From Microcaldota archaeon (GTDB lineage Archaea > Micrarchaeota > Micrarchaeia > Anstonellales > Anstonellaceae): DNA of 11,387 bases. How positions within the stretch are numbered: the first letter of the stretch is position 1; every line of letters begins with the position of its first letter. This document shows positions 5,936-10,984 of the stretch, one piece after another. A program made the translations under genes and the position numbers. The notes under the pieces were generated by a model. That model did no database searches. It saw only the letters and a list, made by a program, of their open reading frames with translations, and was not told the DNA's origin. The stretch spans positions 7,552-18,938 of the forward strand of contig JAPLWY010000067.1 of assembly GCA_026396355.1 (NCBI GenBank), written 5' to 3'.

Positions 5936-6628
5936 ATGGCAAGATTCCAGGAAAGGAGAAAGCGTCGCGATGACGACAGGGTCAAGCCCGAGTGGATACC
6001 AAAGACTGACATCGGCAAGCTGGTCAAATCCGGGCAAGTCACCTCAATTGAGGAAATATTCGCCATGGGCAAGAAAATACTCGAAGCCGAAATGATAGAT
6101 CATCTTTACCCCAATCTCGAAGAGGAGACAATTGAAGTCTCAAGCACCCAGCGCATGACTGACAACGGAAGGAAAATGCAGTTCCGCGCAATAGTGCTGG
6201 TGGGCGACAAGAACGGCCACGTGGGGATAGGGGCAGGCAAGAGCGAAGAGGTAAAGCCTGCAATAGAATCCGCAATAAAGAACGCAAAGCGCAACCTGAT
6301 TGCGGTTCCGCTTGGCTGCGGCTCCTGGAAATCAGGACCGGGCTTCAAGAATTCAATTCCAATCACTGTGGAGGGCAGGGCGGGAAGCGTCCGCGTCGTG
6401 CTCAAGCCTGCTCCGCGCGGAGTGGGGCTGGCTGCAAACGACATAGTAAAGAAAGTGCTCACGCTCTCAGGAGTAAAGGACATCTGGAGCTTTTCGCGTG
6501 GCCACACCCGCAGCATTTACAACATGGCAATGGCAACTGCCGATGCGCTCGAGCAGCTCTCAACAATGCGCATGAAAGGAAACTGGGAAACCAACCTCCC
6601 GGGAAAAACTGAAAAGGTGTCTCCATGA
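5936..6628 (+). CDS. Small subunit ribosomal protein uS5
   Basis: The 230-residue product is uS5, which lies by the mRNA entry channel and affects decoding accuracy. The archaeal N-terminal region (WIPKTDIGKLVKSGQVTSIEEI) precedes the double-stranded RNA-binding fold with RMTDNGRKMQFRAIVLVGD and GHVGIGAGKSEEVKPAIESA (about 86-117). The C-terminal domain has VEGRAGSVRVVLKPAPRGVGL and the DIWSFSRGHTRSIYNMAMAT block. Length is normal. TTGGTGA (5924-5930) just after the uL18 stop serves ATG 5936. The stop overlaps the uL30 start in an ATGA arrangement, implying coupled translation. Confidence 0.95.
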   Translation: MARFQERRKRRDDDRVKPEWIPKTDIGKLVKSGQVTSIEEIFAMGKKILEAEMIDHLYPNLEEETIEVSSTQRMTDNGRKMQFRAIVLVGDKNGHVGIGAGKSEEVKPAIESAIKNAKRNLIAVPLGCGSWKSGPGFKNSIPITVEGRAGSVRVVLKPAPRGVGLAANDIVKKVLTLSGVKDIWSFSRGHTRSIYNMAMATADALEQLSTMRMKGNWETNLPGKTEKVSP

Positions 6629-7071
6629 GCCAAATCGCAATAATACGCATGAAGGGCAAGTTCTCGCTTTCGCCCAAAGTCAGGTGCACGCTCAAGTCAT
6701 TCTCGCTCAACAGGCTTTACGCCTGCACGCTGGTGCCCTCGAACGAGTCCATGCTCGGCATGCTCCAGATCTGCAAGGACGTGGTGTCCTACGGCGAAGT
6801 GGACGAGCAGGCAGTGCACATGCTCCTCTCCAGGCGCGGAATGACAAAGGACAACAAGAAGCTGTCCCTTTCCAAGAAGCCTGAAGAGATTGCCAAGCTT
6901 GCAAAGGAAATCTCGGCAAGCGACAAGAAAATGTCAGAATTCGGAGTTCTCCAGATATTCTCCCTCGCGCCCCCGCGCGGCGGGCTGGCGCACGGCAGGA
7001 AGCTTCACGTGCCAACAGGCATAATCGGGAAGAATAAGGGTATCTGCGAGCTTATCGCAAGCATGGCTTAG
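6625..7071 (+). CDS. Large subunit ribosomal protein uL30
   Basis: The 148-residue protein is the long archaeal/eukaryotic-type uL30. It begins with the ferredoxin-like strand IAIIRMKGKFSLSPKVRCTLKSF and continues LNRLYACTLVPSNESMLGML, VVSYGEVDEQAVHMLLSRRG and a C-terminal FSLAPPRGGLAHGRKLHVPTG. Bacterial uL30 is only about 60 residues, so the extra C-terminal half supports an archaeal origin. ATG 6625 overlaps the uS5 stop by four bases (ATGA) and AAGGTG lies about six nt upstream. Followed 10 nt later by uL15. Confidence 0.94.
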   Translation: MSQIAIIRMKGKFSLSPKVRCTLKSFSLNRLYACTLVPSNESMLGMLQICKDVVSYGEVDEQAVHMLLSRRGMTKDNKKLSLSKKPEEIAKLAKEISASDKKMSEFGVLQIFSLAPPRGGLAHGRKLHVPTGIIGKNKGICELIASMA

Positions 7072-7081
7072 GTGTTTATCA

Positions 7082-7528
7082 ATGGCAACAAGACAGAAGA
7101 AAAGGAGCCGGAAATTCTTCGGGACCCGCAACCACGGCAAGGGCAACACAAAGAACCGCCGAGGCAAGGGAGGCAAGGGAGGCTGGGGCAGGGCAGGAAT
7201 GCACAAGCACCGCTTCACCTACATCACGCGCTTCGAGCGCGACTGGATGGCGCACGGAGGCAGGTTCGGATTCCACAACGTCACCAAGAAGCGCGTGCCA
7301 ATCGTCAACCTCTATGAAATAGAGCAGCTGGCGGCATCTGGCAAGCTGGAAAAGCGCGAAGGCTTTGACTATTTCGAGTTCCCGGGGAAAGTGCTCGGGA
7401 CCGGGATAATCACAAAGCCTGTGAAGATACTCGCGCTCGCATTCTCGGAAGGCGCGGCAGCGAAGATAAAGAAGGCTGGCGGCTCAATCGAGGCGATTGC
7501 GCCCACGCCTGCTGCGAAGAAGGAATAA
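7082..7528 (+). CDS. Large subunit ribosomal protein uL15
   Basis: The 148-residue product is uL15 (L27A type). The glycine- and arginine-rich N terminus (KFFGTRNHGKGNTKNRRGKGGKGG, about 11-34) threads into 23S rRNA. MHKHRFTYITRFERDWMAHGGRFGF and VPIVNLYEIEQLA follow, then the globular C-terminal domain with VLGTGIITKPVKI and LAFSEGAAAKIKKAGGS. The start ATG 7082 is preceded by AGGTG (7071-7075), the first base being shared with the uL30 stop. This is the last gene of the run; in many archaea secY follows directly, but here an oligo-T tract and a tRNA gene follow. Confidence 0.95.
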   Translation: MATRQKKRSRKFFGTRNHGKGNTKNRRGKGGKGGWGRAGMHKHRFTYITRFERDWMAHGGRFGFHNVTKKRVPIVNLYEIEQLAASGKLEKREGFDYFEFPGKVLGTGIITKPVKILALAFSEGAAAKIKKAGGSIEAIAPTPAAKKE

Positions 7529-7539
7529 GCGCGCTCTCA

Positions 7540-7560
7540 TTTTCTGTTTTTATCTTTTCT
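7540..7560 (+). terminator. Oligo-T terminator after the ribosomal operon
   Basis: Starting 12 nt after the uL15 stop, the coding strand reads TTTTCTG, TTTTTATC and TTTTCT in succession. Clustered T tracts without a stem are the usual archaeal intrinsic termination signal. No strong hairpin precedes them. Confidence 0.6.
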
Positions 7561-7587
7561 TAGCTTAGTGTGCGAGCTTTCGTCATA

Positions 7588-7597
7588 CTTTTTAAAC
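7588..7597 (+). promoter_or_regulatory. TATA-like box for the tRNA transcription unit
   Basis: CTTTTTAAAC is a good archaeal TATA-like element in otherwise mixed sequence. Initiation would be expected near 7618-7622, just before the hairpin array and some 140 nt upstream of the tRNA. No better TATA-like element lies closer to the tRNA, so the leader is probably transcribed with it. Confidence 0.55.
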
Positions 7598-7619
7598 ACT
7601 ACATAACGAATTAGACAGA

Positions 7620-7762
7620 GTCTCGCCAAAATGCTTCGCGCTTTTTCGCTTCGGCGAAAAAGGCGCCCCTTTTTGCCTCACGGCAAAAAGAGGGTTGCAT
7701 TTTGCTATCTGAGTTGTCCTGCGGGACAACTTCCCACCAAATCGCTCTGGCGATTTGATGGT
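7620..7762 (+). ncRNA. Structured leader or ncRNA with four tetraloop hairpins upstream of tRNA-Thr
   Basis: Four stem-loops stand in a row. H1 is CTTTTTCGC (7641-7649) with GCGAAAAAG (7654-7662), loop TTCG, extendable past one bulge. H2 is CTTTTTGCC (7669-7677) with GGCAAAAAG (7682-7690), loop TCAC. H3 is GTTGTCC (7713-7719) with GGACAAC (7724-7730), loop TGCG. H4 is CAAATCGC (7738-7745) with GCGATTTG (7750-7757), loop TCTG, extended by CCA/TGG across one mismatch. CAAAATGC (7627-7634) also pairs with GCATTTTG (7697-7704), enclosing H1 and H2. All four loops are four nt, start with T and are closed by C-G. H4 ends one nt before the tRNA. It may be a separate small RNA or a long pre-tRNA leader. 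No known RNA family was recognised. Confidence 0.55.
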
Positions 7763-7876
7763 GCCCCTGTAGCTCAGCGGTAGAGCGCCAGTTTCGTAAA
7801 CTGGATGTCATGGGTTCAAACGTACGCCGTGCTGGCGTGTTGCCAGCACTTCGTGCTGACAATCCCATCGGGGGCT
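7763..7876 (+). tRNA. tRNA-Thr (anticodon CGT) with a T-loop intron
   Basis: A complete cloverleaf forms once the insert is removed. The acceptor stem is GCCCCTG (7763-7769) with CGGGGGC (7869-7875), one G-T wobble. The D arm is GCTC/GAGC (7772-7775, 7783-7786) with loop AGCGGTA. The anticodon arm is CCAGT/ACTGG (7788-7792, 7800-7804) with loop TTCGTAA and anticodon CGT at 7795-7797, reading ACG (Thr). The T stem is ATGGG/CCCAT (7810-7814, 7864-7868). The discriminator is T (7876), a known threonine determinant in archaea, and CCA is not encoded. The T loop carries 42 extra nt; without them it is TTCAAAT. The anticodon loop has no intron. The gene ends 10 nt before the stop of the convergent gene. 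Confidence 0.9.
7821..7862 (+). other. tRNA intron at position 59/60 (T-loop), bulge-helix-bulge type
   Basis: Removing 7821-7862 restores a seven-nt T loop. The T stem forms the exon helix. TTCA (7815-7818) faces TGAC (7857-7860) with three of four pairs as the central helix. AAC (7819-7821) and AAT (7861-7863) are the two 3-nt bulges, and cutting after the second base of each gives exactly this intron. Inside, GTACG (7822-7826) pairs with CGTGC (7852-7856), and GTGCTGGC (7829-7836) pairs perfectly with GCCAGCAC (7842-7849). An alternative hairpin, CAGCAC/GTGCTG (7844-7849, 7853-7858), would compete with this. Confidence 0.75.
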
Positions 7877-7886
7877 CTCATTCCAT

Positions 7887-8867
7887 TTACTTTTCAAAAG
7901 CCTCTAGCCATCTAGAGCCAGACCGAATCTTCGCGTCTTTCTCAACAAGCTCATTTACAAGCAGTTTGCCGTCTGAAAGTTTCGGCGAGAAACATTCACC
8001 GTATATATCGTATGTTTTTGCCATGCCAAGCAGCATTAGCTCGTTTTTTGTTTCGACAGGCGTAGTGTCTAAATACACATAGCGAATGTGGCTCTTATGC
8101 AGGGGTATGCCGTTGTATCCATCAGATGTGATCTCATCAGTTCCCCTCGAGACCGGCCTGAAGCGTATCGGGAACTTTGCTTCATCGTCCACAATCAGAT
8201 AGTTTTTTTTCTGGTGCAGCGGCTTCAAAATCCTGCTAAGGGGAAAACGCATCTCGTTTCCGCCTATTGACATTGAAATTTCCAATTTTGACAAAAGCTC
8301 CACTGCCTTGAGCGTGCCCTCGAGCGAACAGGTATATATGGTGAATTCGCCATCGCCCACATCTCCGCCATGCAAGGACTTGAAACCAATATGCCCTGAA
8401 ATGAGCTTGGAAAGCGCCTCATGGACAAATAGCAGGCCTGCCTTATGCGCATCAGAAAGGTCTTTGTAAGCGCCTCCCCCTGGCTTGGCAAAACTGGCAA
8501 AGTCATTGTTGTTCGTGCCGAACTTTGCAAGCTCTTCCCCGGAGAGATAATGCCGGAGAATTTCTCCGATGTTTTCACTGCCAACAAGCGCTTCGATTTT
8601 TGACGGGTTGAGGCAAAAGTGTATTTTCCATCCATTATAGTACTGCTGCTGCGCCTGGAATCTTTTCTGAAACTGGAATTCAAACTCCAAGAATTTGCCC
8701 TCAATTTCATGGAGTGCCTCCTTGCCAAGAGGGTTGATTGCTTGCACACTTACCGAATTTTTCAGTGTTTTTTTATCCATCTTAGGGCAAGCAATATTCA
8801 ATTTTACTGTCGGAACAACAGGAGTCACTTTCTCCTGTTCCTTCTTGTGCTTCAATTTGTCTGTCAA
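7887..8867 (-). CDS. Uncharacterised protein, 326 residues
   Basis: I do not recognise this protein. The frame is long and its composition is protein-like. The first 40 residues are Lys- and Gln-rich and look disordered. A possible helix with EFEFQFQKRFQAQQQYY follows (about 62-78), then an alpha/beta-looking body with GWKIHFCLNPSKIEALVG, FKSLHGGDVGDGEFTIYTCS, AVELLSKLE and FPIRFRPVSRG. There is no signal peptide or membrane segment, and no nucleotide-binding or zinc motif. The DNA is more AT-rich than the ribosomal genes, which may indicate recent acquisition. The start used, TTG 8867, has no convincing Shine-Dalgarno. No close TATA box is seen, and short frames overlap it, so the N terminus is uncertain; the first in-frame ATG encodes residue 30. 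It is convergent with the tRNA. Confidence 0.75.
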   Translation of the reverse strand: MTDKLKHKKEQEKVTPVVPTVKLNIACPKMDKKTLKNSVSVQAINPLGKEALHEIEGKFLEFEFQFQKRFQAQQQYYNGWKIHFCLNPSKIEALVGSENIGEILRHYLSGEELAKFGTNNNDFASFAKPGGGAYKDLSDAHKAGLLFVHEALSKLISGHIGFKSLHGGDVGDGEFTIYTCSLEGTLKAVELLSKLEISMSIGGNEMRFPLSRILKPLHQKKNYLIVDDEAKFPIRFRPVSRGTDEITSDGYNGIPLHKSHIRYVYLDTTPVETKNELMLLGMAKTYDIYGECFSPKLSDGKLLVNELVEKDAKIRSGSRWLEAFEK

Positions 8868-9054
8868 TGATCTGGAGCGCGGTCTGCTGCCTCTCCATGG
8901 AATTTTCCAGTTTCCTTCTCATTCCCTTTTTTGTGCACCATGGGCTTACCCATCCTATTCTGGTGCCATTCGAATAAAATGCTTTCCAGCTTCAAAATCT
9001 GCAAATTCCATCGAGGCTCGAATAATCTTATTATTTAGTGTCACGCGCGCCTAT
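8868..9054 (-). other. Intergenic gap with overlapping short open frames and a TATA-like box
   Basis: This 187-nt gap lies between the permease and the uncharacterised gene. On the minus strand a TATA-like TAAATAATAA sits at 9028-9037. Three short frames follow. One runs 9044-8955 (GTG, 29 codons; inner ATG at 9011). Another starts at ATG 8953 and ends in a TGA overlapping the TTG 8867 start of the next gene. The third is open from 8991 to a stop at 8782-8784, with ATGs at 8922 and 8898, encoding RRKLENSMERQQTALQIIDR. None is convincing alone; together they suggest a decayed or frameshifted upstream extension of the 326-residue gene. Confidence 0.4.
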
Positions 9055-10296
9055 TCACAGCAAAACCAGGAAAATGTAAACAACCAGCAGGTTGAGCGCG
9101 GTCATCACAACTCCAATTTTCAGGAATTCGAAGAAAGATATCCTCTCCCCGCGCTTCTCCGCGCTTGCCAGTATTATGAGGTTGCTGGCCGCCCCTATGG
9201 GGGTAAGGTTGCCTGCAAGCGTGCTTCCTGCTGCAAGCGCTATGAACTCCTTGGTGCCTGCGCCCGCAGCTGCCAAAAGGGGCAGGTAAAGCGCGGCAAA
9301 TGGCACATTGCTTACAAACTGGCTGGCAACTGCCGAAACCGCCAGGATGACCCCGATGCTTTTCACATCCAGCGCAAGCGATGCAAGGATGGACTGGAAC
9401 AGCCCCTCGTTCCAAACCGCCTGCATCAGCACGAACATTGCGCAGAAGAGCACCAGCGTCTCCCAATCCAGCGTTCTTGCCACTTCCACTCTCCGCTTTG
9501 AAAAAATCAATACCGGCAGTGCGCCTATTATAGCAATTGCAGGCAGGGGAATAAGCGTTTCAAAGCCCAATACGCCTCCAACAATTCTGGCAATGATGAG
9601 CAATACAAAAAGCGCTACTGACAGCTTGCCCAAAAAGGCAAGCCCACTGTCCCTCACCATGCTGATATTGGTATTCAGGCCAAATTTCCTGCCTTTCTCC
9701 TTGTCAGGATAGAAAAGCTTGAGCACAAAATACGCAATGGCAAGATTAACAAGCGTGGGCAGGAGAAGGTACTGCGCAAACGCAAGGAATGGCGCGCTCA
9801 TCCCGCTTTTGGTGGCTATCAAAAGATTCTGCGGGTTGCCTATCGGGGTAAGCGCGCTCCCTATTGTGATTGAGAATATGAGCGCGAACAGGAAAGGCTT
9901 GGGGTCCATGCCCAGCTTCCTGGACATCAGTATCACCAAAGGCGTGCCGATGACTGCAAACGGGTCGTTCATCAGGATTGCGGACAGCAAGCCTGCGCCG
10001 AACAAGATGATTATGAGCAGCCCGCTGTAATTTTCCGCCCGCCCGAATGCCTTGTAGGCAAAATCCTCCAGAAGCCCGCTGATCTCAAGCGCCCGCGCAA
10101 TTGCAAAGGTGCCGAACAGGAAAAGTATGAGCGGGAAATCAATGGAGTCCAGCGCAGCCTGGGGGCTTATGGCGCCTGCAAGAAGCACAAGTGCCGCCCC
10201 GATGCACATGGCTGCCCAGATGGGGACTTCCAACCCGCCCACTCTCCGCAATACGATGAGCAGGATGACCAGTGCAAGCGCATATGCAGCAAACAT
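9055..10296 (-). CDS. Ion/anion permease of the ArsB/NhaD (IT) superfamily, YbiR-like
   Basis: The 413-residue protein is a polytopic inner-membrane permease with about 11-12 hydrophobic segments from residue 3 to the C terminus. It shows the internal two-fold arrangement of the ion transporter superfamily. The first half has LSAILMNDPFAVIGTPLVIL (about 104-123) and GSALTPIGNPQNLLIA (about 147-162). The second half repeats the pattern as SQFVSNVPFAALYLPLL and GSTLAGNLTPIGAASNLIIL. The paired N-x-P and TPIG(N/A) re-entrant motifs are diagnostic for the fold, but not for substrate; arsenite, sodium or dicarboxylate transport cannot be told apart here. Start ATG 10296 has no Shine-Dalgarno and a TATA-like box about 28 nt upstream, suggesting a leaderless mRNA. 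No arsenic-resistance genes adjoin it. Confidence 0.88.
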   Translation of the reverse strand: MFAAYALALVILLIVLRRVGGLEVPIWAAMCIGAALVLLAGAISPQAALDSIDFPLILFLFGTFAIARALEISGLLEDFAYKAFGRAENYSGLLIIILFGAGLLSAILMNDPFAVIGTPLVILMSRKLGMDPKPFLFALIFSITIGSALTPIGNPQNLLIATKSGMSAPFLAFAQYLLLPTLVNLAIAYFVLKLFYPDKEKGRKFGLNTNISMVRDSGLAFLGKLSVALFVLLIIARIVGGVLGFETLIPLPAIAIIGALPVLIFSKRRVEVARTLDWETLVLFCAMFVLMQAVWNEGLFQSILASLALDVKSIGVILAVSAVASQFVSNVPFAALYLPLLAAAGAGTKEFIALAAGSTLAGNLTPIGAASNLIILASAEKRGERISFFEFLKIGVVMTALNLLVVYIFLVLL

Positions 10297-10318
10297 AGGG
10301 GTTATTTGCAGGCTTCAT

Positions 10319-10329
10319 GTTTTTAATTC
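10319..10329 (-). promoter_or_regulatory. TATA-like box of the permease gene
   Basis: On the minus strand GAATTAAAAAC is centred about 28 nt before the ATG at 10296, the distance at which archaeal transcription starts. This predicts initiation at or next to the start codon, in line with the missing Shine-Dalgarno. Confidence 0.5.
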
Positions 10330-10380
10330 CGCCAAGAGATGGCAGGTCCCAAACAAATGCAAACGCAAAAGCCAGCCGCC

Positions 10381-10890
10381 CTAAAGTATGCTCACTTTCT
10401 TCACTCCCGGGATTCTGGAAAACTTGTCCAGCAAAGCGCCCGGTATCCGCCTTTCGGTGATTATGACCAGCGTGGGGTTCTCGAAAAGCTCAGGGTCCTT
10501 GGCATAGACCTGCCGTATCGATATCCCGCTGTTGGCAAGGAGGGTGGTTGCGCGCGCGATTATGGACGGCTTCTTGGCATTCGCCTCGATCTCAACCGCG
10601 CCAAAGCCAAGCTCGTGCGCAATGTCCTTCAAAAGCGCGCCTGCGGGCTGGATGCCTGCGAAAATGCGCGAAAGCTTGGCATCAGCCAGGATGGATTGCA
10701 CCGTGGAGGAGACCACCCTCCTGTCCACGCCGGACGCAAAGGCGAGGCTCACCTCCTTTATCCCGACTGAGCCGCAGAATATCTCCCCCTCGGGGCTCAC
10801 GCGCAGGCCCAGCTCTATCATCTTGCGCGCCACCTGCCGCTGCGCAGGGTATGCCGCGAAAATGTCCGCTATGCGAAGCCACATGCGCAT
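10381..10890 (-). CDS. Archaeal amino-acid-metabolism regulator with HTH and ACT domains (COG2150-like)
   Basis: The 169-residue protein matches the archaeal family annotated as predicted regulators of amino acid metabolism. The N-terminal part reads RIADIFAAYPAQRQVARKMIELGLRV (about 6-31), then IFCGSVGIKEVSLAFASGVDRRVVSSTVQSIL (about 37-68), a winged-helix-like region with the family signature GVDRRVV. The C-terminal ACT domain (about 90-169) has AVEIEANAKKPSIIARATTLLANSGISIRQ and LVIITERRIPGALLDKF. ACT domains usually bind amino acids as effectors. The gene is divergent from trpE across 94 nt, making trp regulation the obvious hypothesis; the ligand is unknown. ATG 10890 has no Shine-Dalgarno and lies close to a strong TATA box, so the mRNA is probably leaderless. 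Confidence 0.88.
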   Translation of the reverse strand: MRMWLRIADIFAAYPAQRQVARKMIELGLRVSPEGEIFCGSVGIKEVSLAFASGVDRRVVSSTVQSILADAKLSRIFAGIQPAGALLKDIAHELGFGAVEIEANAKKPSIIARATTLLANSGISIRQVYAKDPELFENPTLVIITERRIPGALLDKFSRIPGVKKVSIL

Positions 10891-10906
10891 ATTTGTGCAG
10901 CAAAAG

Positions 10907-10918
10907 TTTAAATATATG
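10907..10918 (-). promoter_or_regulatory. TATA box of the HTH-ACT regulator gene
   Basis: The minus strand reads CATATATTTAAA, a near-ideal archaeal TATA element, about 22-26 nt upstream of the ATG at 10890. Initiation at the start codon is therefore expected. It lies about 30 bp from the TATA box of trpE on the other strand. Confidence 0.6.
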
Positions 10919-10941
10919 ATGTATTTTTATGTTCAATATAG

Positions 10942-10950
10942 TATTAAATA
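10942..10950 (+). promoter_or_regulatory. TATA box of trpE
   Basis: TATTAAATA is centred about 39 nt before the trpE ATG, predicting a start near 10971-10973 and a short leader that just includes the Shine-Dalgarno. The upstream sequence is AT-rich, as expected of an archaeal promoter. Confidence 0.55.
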
Positions 10951-10961
10951 GTCCAATGGAC
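10951..10961 (+). promoter_or_regulatory. Candidate operator: 11-nt palindrome GTCCA-A-TGGAC
   Basis: Perfect five-base inverted arms surround one central base. The site directly abuts the trpE TATA box and ends about 10 nt before the expected transcription start. A protein bound here would block polymerase recruitment. The divergent HTH-ACT regulator is the natural candidate binder, but this is inference from position. Confidence 0.4.
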
Positions 10962-10984
10962 AGAAAACCCGAAAGGTGCGAAAA

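Noticed and set aside
7620..7762. Hairpin array as a CRISPR
   Set aside because: The stems differ in sequence and spacing, there are no identical direct repeats, and no cas gene is nearby.
7763..7876. tRNA as a pseudogene disrupted by insertion
   Set aside because: All stems pair, the discriminator suits threonine, and the insert boundaries agree with a bulge-helix-bulge, which favours an intron.
7887..8867. Faint resemblance to phosphothreonine-lyase-type proteins (WKIH, then FK, then FTIY, then RFRPVSR)
   Set aside because: The spacing and order are only loosely similar and the catalytic residues cannot be assigned, so no function is claimed.
8900..9054. Sequence beside the tRNA as an integrated element with att repeats
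   Set aside because: I found no integrase and no direct repeat of the tRNA 3' end downstream within the window.
8695..9501. 268-codon open frame on + across the permease end and gap
   Set aside because: It is antisense to conserved permease sequence and to the 326-residue gene, and its product shows no family motif.
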